This document shows, one piece after another, positions 5,448-11,018 of a stretch of DNA of 11,018 nucleotides. The translations under genes and the position numbers were made by a program. The DNA comes from Salinirussus sp. GTDB taxonomy: Archaea; Halobacteriota; Halobacteria; Halobacteriales; Haloarculaceae. The stretch spans positions 1 to 11,018 of the forward strand of contig JAQCNN010000094.1 in assembly GCA_028275005.1 (NCBI GenBank). The letters run 5' to 3'. How positions within the stretch are numbered: the first letter of the stretch is position 1; each line of letters starts with the position of its first letter. The notes beneath the pieces are model-generated. The model saw only the letters and a program-made list of their open reading frames with translations. It had not been told where the DNA came from and ran no database searches.

Positions 5448-6376
5448 TGAGTCAGCAACTTCCGGACGTGCAGGCGTCGCGTCCGGACGTCACCGTCGGG
5501 CTCAACCGTGTCGGCGTCACCGGTGTAGAGAAACTCGTACGGATCGACCGTGCCGAGGGTGACCCGGTCGTGTTGATGGCCGAGTTCGAGGTGTTTGTCG
5601 ACCTCCCGTCCTGGCGGAAGGGTGCCGATATGAGTCGGAATATGGAGGTTATCGACGAGACCTTAGAGGCCGCGGTCAGCGAGGCCGCCTACCGCGTCGA
5701 GGACGTCTGTGGCGACGCCGCAGAGCGACTGCTCGAGAAACACGAGTACACGACCCGGGCGGAGGTCCGGATGGAGGCCGAGTACGTCACCCACGAGCGC
5801 ACGCCGGCCTCGGACCGGAAGACCCAGTCGACGGCGGATATCATCGCCTCGGCAACCGCCGACGATGACGGGACCAGCGAGGAGGTCGGGGCCCGCGTCA
5901 CCGGTATGACGGTCTGTCCCTGCTCACAGGGGATGTCGACCACGCGTGCCCGCGAGACACTGCGCGAGCTCGGCGTCGAGGACCGCGTCATCGACCAGTT
6001 CCTCGAGGAGGTCCCCCAGGCCGGCCACTCACAGCGGGGCCACGCCACCCTGACCGTCGAGAGTGACGGCTCGCCGGACATCGACCTACACGACATCATC
6101 GAGGTGGCACGGGAGTCGATGAGCGCCCGTATCTACAACCTCGCCAAGCGTCCGGACGAGGACCACATGACAGTCGAGGCCCACCGGGACGCAAAGTTCG
6201 TCGAGGACTGTGTCCGGGCGATGGCCGAGGGCGTCGTCGACCGCTTTGCCCTCCCCAGGGACGCGGTCGTGACGATGAAACAGTCAAACGACGAGTCCAT
6301 CCACCAGCACAACGCCCACGCCGAGCGCGTCGCCGAGTTCGGCGACCTGACCGGCGAGGTCAACGGCGACAGATAA
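5447..6376 (+). CDS. mptA: GTP cyclohydrolase MptA (archaeal GTP cyclohydrolase I, FolE2 family)
   Basis: The 309-residue product matches the MptA/FolE2 family throughout. MptA opens GTP and forms 7,8-dihydro-D-neopterin 2',3'-cyclic phosphate, the first step towards archaeal pterins (tetrahydromethanopterin in methanogens, folates in haloarchaea). Visible hallmarks are the N-terminal VGLNRVGVTGVEKLVRI (17-33), DLPSWRKGADMSRNMEV (52-68), the TVCPCSQG cysteine motif at 155-162 (FolE2 catalytic Cys region), QAGHSQRGHATL at 191-202, and the histidine-rich NDESIHQHNAHAER at 281-294. The histidines supply the metal site, Fe(II) in characterised MptA. The ATG at 5447 fits the family N-terminus; an earlier in-frame start would run back inside the HalX gene. 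The HalX gene lies upstream on the same strand, and the TrmB-like gene converges from downstream with a 72-base gap. Confidence 0.97.
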   Translation: MSQQLPDVQASRPDVTVGLNRVGVTGVEKLVRIDRAEGDPVVLMAEFEVFVDLPSWRKGADMSRNMEVIDETLEAAVSEAAYRVEDVCGDAAERLLEKHEYTTRAEVRMEAEYVTHERTPASDRKTQSTADIIASATADDDGTSEEVGARVTGMTVCPCSQGMSTTRARETLRELGVEDRVIDQFLEEVPQAGHSQRGHATLTVESDGSPDIDLHDIIEVARESMSARIYNLAKRPDEDHMTVEAHRDAKFVEDCVRAMAEGVVDRFALPRDAVVTMKQSNDESIHQHNAHAERVAEFGDLTGEVNGDR

Positions 6377-6392
6377 CGCGGCTGTCACCGCG
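6377..6392. terminator. Short G+C hairpin directly after the mptA stop, possible terminator
   Basis: CGCGG at 6377-6381 pairs with CCGCG at 6388-6392 around a 6-base loop, starting the base after the TAA. The stem is short and no T-run follows, so this is weak evidence. It lies in the convergent gap between mptA and the TrmB-like gene. Confidence 0.25.
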
Positions 6393-6448
6393 GTTCGGAG
6401 CGTCGCCGGTGTTGCTGAACCTCTCCTGAGAACGCGACCCCGGGTGTC

Positions 6449-7252
6449 CTACAACTCCAGCGGGCGAGCATCGGCCCACCGGGTGCGGAACACCTCCTCG
6501 ATACCGCCGGCAACCTCGGTGTCCTTCAGGTTGATCAGCGCAAACGGCTGGCCGGGGTCGAGCGGGTGTGACACCTCGATACAGACCTCGGCGTGGTCGA
6601 TGAGCTCGAAGGTGCCGGTGACGTCCTCGCTGGTCCGGGCGGTAAAGTCGTCGTGGCCCTGGAGTTGCTCGCGGAATCGGGCCCCGACGTCGTCCGAGAC
6701 GACACCGGGCAGTTCCGGCCGGAGCAACAGCGAGACGGCGACACCGCGGTCCAGCGCCCGCTGCATTTCCGTGACGATCCGCCGGCCGAGGTCGTCGATA
6801 TCGAAGCCGGCGGCAGGCGTATCCGCGACGAGGACGATCCGCTTTTCGGCGGTTGCCAGGCGCTCGACGAGGAGGTCTGTCGCCTCCTCCGGGCCGAGGG
6901 CGGCCGTCCAGAAGGGCTCGTCGACCGGCTCGGCCGTCTCTAAGTCCTCCGAGAGCGCGTCGACGATCTCCTCGTACTGGTTCTTCTGCTCGTCGAGTTC
7001 GCGTTTCTTGTCCGACAGCAGCCGGTCCAGCGCGGTGTCGGGCTCGACGGCGGCGTACTTCTTTGGCCGGCTGGCGGTCTGTGTCCGGACGAGATTGTCG
7101 GACTCTAACCCCCCGAGCACGTCGTAGATCCGCCCCATCGGCACGTCACTCGTGCGTGACAACTCCTTTGCAGTTGTCGGTCCGGTCTCCAACAGCGCCC
7201 TGTAGGCGCGGGATTCGTACTCCGAGAGCCCGAGATCCCTCAGTGTCGCCAT
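6449..7252 (-). CDS. TrmB-family transcriptional regulator
   Basis: The 267-residue product starts with a winged helix-turn-helix (residues about 5-62: LGLSEYESRAYRALLETGP, then AKELSRTSDVPMGRIYDVLGGLE), the sequence typical of TrmB regulators. An amphipathic, probably coiled-coil helix follows at about 76-107. Residues about 112-262 look like the TrmB ligand-binding domain, including RIVLVADTP and a LINLKDTEVAGGIEE segment. TrmB proteins generally sense sugars or related metabolites and bind promoter dyads; this ligand is unknown. A GTG directly precedes the chosen ATG (GTGATG), so the start could be three bases earlier, at 7255. The TATA-like TTTTTAA at 7276-7282 fits either. An ATGCG/CGCAT dyad (7261-7265 and 7283-7287) brackets that box and would suit autoregulation. 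Confidence 0.93.
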   Translation of the reverse strand: MATLRDLGLSEYESRAYRALLETGPTTAKELSRTSDVPMGRIYDVLGGLESDNLVRTQTASRPKKYAAVEPDTALDRLLSDKKRELDEQKNQYEEIVDALSEDLETAEPVDEPFWTAALGPEEATDLLVERLATAEKRIVLVADTPAAGFDIDDLGRRIVTEMQRALDRGVAVSLLLRPELPGVVSDDVGARFREQLQGHDDFTARTSEDVTGTFELIDHAEVCIEVSHPLDPGQPFALINLKDTEVAGGIEEVFRTRWADARPLEL

Positions 7253-7275
7253 CACCGACCATGCGAGGGCTGGGG

Positions 7276-7283
7276 TTAAAAAC
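7276..7283 (-). promoter_or_regulatory. TATA-like box for the TrmB-family gene
   Basis: The minus strand reads GTTTTTAA, a good haloarchaeal TATA match, centred about 27 bases before the ATG at 7252. It is bracketed by the inverted pair ATGCG (7261-7265) and CGCAT (7283-7287). Confidence 0.6.
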
Positions 7284-7311
7284 GCATCGGGAGTTTACAC
7301 TGCCGTCGGGG

Positions 7312-8916
7312 TCACCCCTCCCGGGCACCGGTCACCAGCCCCTCGAGCGCCGCCGGGGTGTCGGCAGCCCCGACCACGTCGTCGCCCTCGACGAGTCGGG
7401 CACCCTCACAGTCTGCGTCCGGGGCGACGACGGTCTCGTGGTCGGCGAGTCGGAGCGCGGCACGGTGGAGGTCGTCACCGGCAGGCGCGCCGACCTTGAT
7501 GACGGCGGGCTCCAGCAGCCGGGCGGCGACGGCCGCGTAGCCGGCGACCTCCACACCCATCCGCTCGGCGGCGTTCGCGAAGGCGTCGACCGCCTCGCGG
7601 GCAGCCTCCCGGTAGCGGCGCTCACCGGTCAGTAGCGCGAGGTCTAGCAGCGCGCTGGCGCAGTCGACGTTGGTGTCGAGCGGGACCAGCGGGCGGTCGA
7701 GCAGGCCCGACCCGTCGGCGGGGCCGTCGACGAACGCGCCGTGGTCGGCCTGGAGGTGCTCGATGGTCCAGTCCGCGACCGCCCGGGCGGGCCCGGGCTC
7801 ACCCAGCACCGCCCAGGAGGTTGTCAGCCCCCGGAGCAGGCGTGCCTGGTCCACCAGCAGGCCGGTCTCGCTGCCGGGCCCGTCGTAGTGACGGACCGCA
7901 CCGCCGTCGACCAGTGTCTCGCAGACGTGTTCGCGGGCACGGCGGGCGTAGCTGGTCGCCCGGTCGTCGTCCGTGTAGCCCGCGAAGGTGAGCAGGCCGT
8001 CGACGGCGAGCCCGTTGCGGTCCGCAAAGACAGTCTCGTCGACCGGCGGTGGGTCGGCCTCCTCGCGGTCCGCGGGCTCGAGCGTGAAGTAGCCGGGGTC
8101 ACCGCCCTGACTGGCGGCGACGGCGTCGCCGGTCCACAGCGTGGTCGTGAGGTACTCGGCGGCCCGCTCGGCGGCCGTCCGGTAGGCGTCCTCGCCGCTG
8201 TAGCGGTAGGCGTGAGCAAAGGCCCGCAGGAGGGCGGCGTTCTCGTCGGCGAGCTTCTCGCGACGGGCGCTGGTCCAGTTACGGTTGCCCGCAAACCGGT
8301 AGAAGCCGCCGTCGTAGGTGTCGAGCAGGTGTGTCTGAACGGCATCGAGCGAGCGGGTGGCCTGGTCGCGGGCCCGGACGAGCGCGAACTCGACGGTCCG
8401 GGGCAGGGGGAACTTGACGTCGGCCCCCCAGCCGCCAAACTCGTCGTCGTAGGCCGCGAGCAACTGTTCGACCATCGCCTCCTCGGCGCGGGCGTCGACC
8501 CGGCCCCCCGGCGGCTCCGCGTTCCGGAGCGCCCGGGGGACCGAGCCCGCGCCCTCGCCTTTGCCGTCCCAGGTGCGCCGAACGCTGTCGAGGATGCCCC
8601 GGAACCCCTCGACACCCAGGGCGGTGGCGCCCGTGAGGACGCCACCCTGAGGGGTCAGAAAGACCGTCGAGGGGAACCCACCCATGTTGTACCGCTCCCG
8701 GACCCGGGGGTGGCGGTCGGCGTCGACCCGAACCGGGACGAAGCCGTCGTTGATGTTCGCGGCGATACGGGGCTCGCTGTAGGTCGTCGCGTCCATCTCG
8801 CGACACTCGGCCGACCACGGCGCCACCAGCGCGAGCAGGACGGGCTGGCTCCGTCGAGCCGCCACCTCGAAGGCGTCGGCCCCCCACTCCCGCCACTCGA
8901 CCTTCGTGGTGTCCAT
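7312..8916 (-). CDS. YyaL/SPATA20-type thioredoxin-fold plus alpha/alpha-barrel protein, shortened
   Basis: The 534-residue product has an N-terminal thioredoxin-like domain (DUF255 type, residues about 5-115) followed by an (alpha/alpha)6-barrel-like region similar to N-acylglucosamine epimerase or glycosidase folds. Family matches are the SAECREMDATTYSEP stretch at 35-49 (usually CHWCHVM...SFxD), VRVDADRHPRVRERY at 62-76, GGFPSTVFLTPQGG at 79-92 with cis-Pro82, FGGWGADVKFPLP at 160-172, and FADRNGLAVDGLL at 297-309. The first Cys of the family's CxxC is Ser35; only Cys38 remains. The PHFEKMLYDQ hallmark has become ARREKLADEN (217-226), and a segment before VDETVFADRNG is missing, which accounts for about 150 fewer residues than typical bacterial members. 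Function is poorly known for the whole family. The start at 8916 fits the domain edge; an in-frame upstream ATG at 9045 would add 43 unrelated residues. Confidence 0.88.
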   Translation of the reverse strand: MDTTKVEWREWGADAFEVAARRSQPVLLALVAPWSAECREMDATTYSEPRIAANINDGFVPVRVDADRHPRVRERYNMGGFPSTVFLTPQGGVLTGATALGVEGFRGILDSVRRTWDGKGEGAGSVPRALRNAEPPGGRVDARAEEAMVEQLLAAYDDEFGGWGADVKFPLPRTVEFALVRARDQATRSLDAVQTHLLDTYDGGFYRFAGNRNWTSARREKLADENAALLRAFAHAYRYSGEDAYRTAAERAAEYLTTTLWTGDAVAASQGGDPGYFTLEPADREEADPPPVDETVFADRNGLAVDGLLTFAGYTDDDRATSYARRAREHVCETLVDGGAVRHYDGPGSETGLLVDQARLLRGLTTSWAVLGEPGPARAVADWTIEHLQADHGAFVDGPADGSGLLDRPLVPLDTNVDCASALLDLALLTGERRYREAAREAVDAFANAAERMGVEVAGYAAVAARLLEPAVIKVGAPAGDDLHRAALRLADHETVVAPDADCEGARLVEGDDVVGAADTPAALEGLVTGAREG

Positions 8917-8939
8917 GCCTACCCTGGGGTGGTGCCCGT

Positions 8940-8946
8940 CTTGAAC
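8940..8946 (-). promoter_or_regulatory. Weak TATA-like box for the YyaL-type gene
   Basis: The minus strand reads GTTCAAG, centred about 27 bases before the ATG at 8916. The match is poor, and it is proposed only because of position and local A/T content. Confidence 0.25.
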
Positions 8947-8994
8947 CTTGAGAATCCGCTGTCGGGGCGGCCAGCGCCACAGCCCGGACGACAC

Positions 8995-9012
8995 CGCGTC
9001 GGCGCCGACGCG
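8995..9012. repeat. Perfect 18-bp palindrome in the divergent intergenic region
   Basis: CGCGTCGGCGCCGACGCG is fully self-complementary across 18 bases. It lies about midway between the divergent YyaL-type gene (start 8916) and the SecD-head-like gene (start 9114), a suitable place for a regulator site serving both. In DNA this G+C-rich, a chance palindrome of this length somewhere in 11 kb is uncommon but not impossible. Confidence 0.5.
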
Positions 9013-9051
9013 AGCAACAGACGGGAAGCCGGGCCAGCAGACCACGGTGAC

Positions 9052-9072
9052 GGCGGCCGGTCGTCGGCCGCC
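9052..9072. promoter_or_regulatory. 8-bp inverted repeat just upstream of the SecD-head-like promoter
   Basis: GGCGGCCG at 9052-9059 pairs exactly with CGGCCGCC at 9065-9072 around a 5-base spacer. It ends 11 bases before the TATA-like box at 9084-9091, where archaeal activators or repressors commonly act. It is a second dyad besides the palindrome at 8995-9012. Confidence 0.4.
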
Positions 9073-9083
9073 CGTGTCGCCGG

Positions 9084-9091
9084 ATACTTAT
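9084..9091 (+). promoter_or_regulatory. TATA-like box for the PGF-CTERM surface-protein gene
   Basis: ATACTTAT is centred about 26 bases before the ATG at 9114, giving an essentially leaderless transcript. It overlaps an in-frame upstream ATG at 9090, which argues against that earlier start. Confidence 0.6.
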
Positions 9092-9113
9092 GCCGCTCCG
9101 GAGTCCAGGTGGT

Positions 9114-10085
9114 ATGAAGCAGCGGCTCGCCCGCTCGCTCCCGCTCGTTGCCCTCGCTGCCGTCGGTGTTCTCGCGCTCTCGGCGGCAGTCGTCGGCCCT
9201 GTCGGTGCACAGACCGCGACGCCGGCGCCGACCACCGACGCGCCCCCCGAAAACGCGACGAACGGGACGGTCATCGAGGTGAGCTTCACCGACTCGCCGG
9301 CCGACGGCGAGCGCCGGCGCACCGCCGGGGTTATCCAGGCCCGGCTCAACGGCTCCCCGGGCTACAACGGGAGTGTCCGGGCCACCGAGGACGGGCTGGT
9401 CGTGGCGGTCCAGCCGACCGCCCCGCCGGCCGTCGTCGACCTCCTCCTCCAGGGGGGTAACGTCACCGTCACCGCCACCACACCCGAGGGCAGCGGTGCC
9501 ACGCTGTTCGACAACAGCGACGTCCGCAGGGCCGGCGGCCTCCGGTCAGGCGCCGGCGCGGTCGTCCTCCCGGTCTATCTCACACCGGACGGGGCCGAGG
9601 ACATGTCGGCCACGCTGCTCCGGCTGAACCACACCGACAACCCGGAGCGCTGTGACCAGGGGACCCGGGCGGGCTACTGTCTGGTCGTCCGGCTGGACGG
9701 GTCGGTGGTCAACACCGCGGGCATCACACCACGGTTCGCCGAGGTTGTGGCGGCCGGGAACTTCACCGGGAGCCGCGGGTTCGCGGTCGCGACGGAGCGG
9801 GTCGACCCCGCTGTCCGGCTCCAGGTCGCGCTCGCGGCCGGCCGGCTCCCCGCCGAGGTCACCGCCACCAGCGTCGAGAACGTGACCGCGCTCGACGAGT
9901 CAACGACGACACCGGGGGCCGGCCCGCCCACCACACGGCCAGACGTCTCGCCGACCGCGACGCCCGCCAATGGCTCGGCCGGCGACAGCTCGACGGTCGG
10001 TGGCGGCACACCCGGGTTCACACCCGTGGCGCTCGTGCTCGCGGTGCTCCTCGCCGGGGTCGCGGCTCAGACACTGCGGACCTGA
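9114..10085 (+). CDS. PGF-CTERM surface protein with a SecD extracytoplasmic-head-like core
   Basis: The 323-residue product begins with a Sec signal peptide (Lys2, Arg4, Arg7, hydrophobic 9-28, likely cleavage at VGA-QT near 32). It ends with a Ser/Thr/Pro/Gly linker, the motif TPGF at 299-302, a hydrophobic segment to about 318 and QTLRT. That is the PGF-CTERM layout processed by archaeosortase A, giving a lipid-anchored surface protein, although the basic tail has only one Arg. The core (about 52-252) resembles the SecD head: VVAVQPTAPPAVVDLLLQGGNVTVTATTP, VVLPVYLTPDGAEDM, YCLVVRLDGSVVNTAGITP and LQVALAAGRLPAEV follow the SecD pattern, ending in its LQxxLxAGxLPA signature. SecD's membrane bundle is absent. 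A Cys180/Cys189 pair and nine N-glycosylation sequons are present. Its last 19 bases overlap the convergent Vms1-like gene. Similarity was judged by eye; the role is unknown. Confidence 0.85.
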   Translation: MKQRLARSLPLVALAAVGVLALSAAVVGPVGAQTATPAPTTDAPPENATNGTVIEVSFTDSPADGERRRTAGVIQARLNGSPGYNGSVRATEDGLVVAVQPTAPPAVVDLLLQGGNVTVTATTPEGSGATLFDNSDVRRAGGLRSGAGAVVLPVYLTPDGAEDMSATLLRLNHTDNPERCDQGTRAGYCLVVRLDGSVVNTAGITPRFAEVVAAGNFTGSRGFAVATERVDPAVRLQVALAAGRLPAEVTATSVENVTALDESTTTPGAGPPTTRPDVSPTATPANGSAGDSSTVGGGTPGFTPVALVLAVLLAGVAAQTLRT

Positions 10086-10960
10086 ACCGTCCAGAACTCC
10101 TCGGCGGCGTCGGCGAGTGCGGGCTCGGGGTCACCGGTCGCGTCGACCGTCGCCGTCACCGTCGCCAGGTCGGCAAGCGACCCGAACACCGACCGCTCGC
10201 CGACCAGGTAGAGCCGGTCGACAGGCCGCTCCGCGAGCGCCGCCCGGCACCGCTGGATGTGGCTCTCGACCTGCTCGTCACGCAGCCGCTCGAAGCGGGC
10301 CTGCGAGAAGCCACCCTTCGAGTGCTGGCTCTTGATCTCCTCGTCGAACCCGTGGAACGCGGTCCGGTCACCGCCCTCGTAGACGCCCATCGCGAACAGG
10401 TCCGACCGGACGAGCGCGAGGGTGTACTCGCCGCTGGGCCGGAACCACTCGCGGTTCAGGCGGGCGCGCCGGCCCCACTCGGCGAACGGGTCGGGGGCGA
10501 CCGGCGTCGAGAGACAGGCACCCACCAGCCCCATGTCGTCGGCCACCACCAGACAGGGGGCGGCCCGTGAGACCAGCGCCGCCCGTTCGCCGAGCGCCCG
10601 GCGGACGGCGTCGGGCACGTCGTGACCGTCGGTGACCATCGCTGTCAGGAGGCCCTCGGGGCCGGTCTCGAGGCCCTCCAGTCGCGCGAGCGCCTCCTCG
10701 AGACGGTCACCACGCAGGCTCGCCTCGGCACGAAAGGCCAGTTCGGTCTCGCCGTCCTGGAGCCGTCGAACACGGTCCTCGAGCTCCGTCACACGGTCCT
10801 CGAGCCGGTTGACCTCCCGCTCGGCCTCCTGGCGGGCGGTGGCGGCCTCGGCGCGCCGCTCCTGCTCGGCCTCGAGCTGTGCCTGGCGGTCGGCGTTCTC
10901 GGCTTCGAGGTCGGCGATCCGGTCTTTCAGCTCCGTGCGGCCCAGCAGGTCGTCGAGCAT
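10067..10960 (-). CDS. Vms1/ANKZF1-family (VLRF1) peptidyl-tRNA hydrolase with N-terminal coiled coil
   Basis: The 297-residue product has a long charged coiled coil at about 8-75 (LEAENADRQAQLEAEQE, then LEDRVTELEDRVRRL), followed by a release-factor-like domain. The key segment is FHGFDEEIKSQHSKGGFSQARFERLRDEQ at about 202-230 (202-221 and onward), close to the VLRF1 domain signature of Vms1. Gln220 in GGFSQ sits where Vms1 proteins carry the glutamine that replaces the GGQ of eRF1-type release factors. YLVGERSVFG at 251-260 matches the later alpha/beta part. Eukaryotic Vms1 frees stalled nascent chains from tRNA on split 60S subunits; an archaeal counterpart in ribosome rescue is inferred. 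The ankyrin, zinc-finger and VIM parts are absent. A GTG at 10963 directly precedes the chosen ATG, so the start may be three bases earlier. The 3' end overlaps the convergent surface-protein gene by 19 bases. Confidence 0.88.
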   Translation of the reverse strand: MLDDLLGRTELKDRIADLEAENADRQAQLEAEQERRAEAATARQEAEREVNRLEDRVTELEDRVRRLQDGETELAFRAEASLRGDRLEEALARLEGLETGPEGLLTAMVTDGHDVPDAVRRALGERAALVSRAAPCLVVADDMGLVGACLSTPVAPDPFAEWGRRARLNREWFRPSGEYTLALVRSDLFAMGVYEGGDRTAFHGFDEEIKSQHSKGGFSQARFERLRDEQVESHIQRCRAALAERPVDRLYLVGERSVFGSLADLATVTATVDATGDPEPALADAAEEFWTVQVRSV

Positions 10961-10985
10961 CACCCGGAGCCGGGGCGCCGAGGGG

Positions 10986-10992
10986 CTTAAAC
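10986..10992 (-). promoter_or_regulatory. TATA-like box for the Vms1-like gene
   Basis: The minus strand reads GTTTAAG, centred about 26-29 bases before the tandem GTG (10963) and ATG (10960) starts, consistent with a leaderless transcript. Confidence 0.55.
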
Positions 10993-11018
10993 GGCGGGGG
11001 AGTCGGCCGACAAACCCC

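Noticed and set aside
8917..9045. N-terminal extension of the YyaL-type protein from 9045
   Set aside because: The 43 extra residues are not family-like and would cover the 18-bp palindrome; the domain starts naturally at 8916.
7741..9117. Long plus-strand open frame (458 codons) opposite the YyaL-type gene
   Set aside because: It mirrors the coding strand of a gene with clear family motifs, lacks any of its own, and runs through the divergent promoter region.
1..11018. Search for tRNA/rRNA genes, transposases, integrases, toxin-antitoxin pairs or defence genes
   Set aside because: No cloverleaf-like segment, transposase or integrase motif, or defence-type domain was seen; the segment reads as core chromosome.

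Overview
The window looks like an ordinary chromosomal segment of a haloarchaeon (class Halobacteria). The evidence is very high G+C, strongly acidic predicted proteins, and archaeal-type gene families: MptA, a HalX response regulator, a TrmB regulator, a Vms1-like release factor and a PGF-CTERM surface protein. Most start codons also have a TATA-like box about 26-31 bases upstream, as expected for leaderless haloarchaeal transcripts. No tRNA, rRNA, CRISPR array, transposase or integrase is visible. No gene-free stretch exceeds 300 bases; the longest gaps are 8917-9113 and 1435-1597.

Layout: a minus-strand CinA/MoaB-like nucleotide or pterin-binding protein runs off the left edge (1-723). It is followed, also on minus, by a secreted protein with a beta-sandwich-like core and an extremely acidic Tyr/His/Asn repeat tail (805-1434). 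Divergent from that is an L-threonine aldolase (1598-2605). A minus-strand pair, translationally coupled through a TGATG junction, encodes a TrpD-family phosphoribosyltransferase paralogue (3614-4696) and an epoxide-hydrolase-type alpha/beta hydrolase (2652-3614). Divergent from this pair are a HalX response regulator (4786-5379) and the archaeal GTP cyclohydrolase MptA (5447-6376). A TrmB-type regulator (6449-7252, minus) converges on mptA. Next is a shortened YyaL/SPATA20-type thioredoxin-fold protein (7312-8916, minus). Divergent from it is a cell-surface protein with a signal peptide and PGF-CTERM anchor (9114-10085, plus), whose core resembles the extracytoplasmic head of SecD. It overlaps tail-to-tail with a coiled-coil plus Vms1/VLRF1 peptidyl-tRNA hydrolase (10067-10960, minus).

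Most genes are independent housekeeping or regulatory units rather than one pathway; only the trpD-like/hydrolase pair looks like a tight operon. I see no evidence of a multi-gene novel defence or mobile system. The most unusual items are the free-standing SecD-head-like surface protein, the acidic repeat protein, the YyaL-family protein with a lost first CxxC cysteine and internal shortening, and several well-formed dyad or phased repeats in divergent intergenic regions. All functional calls come from reading motifs by eye; no database search was run.
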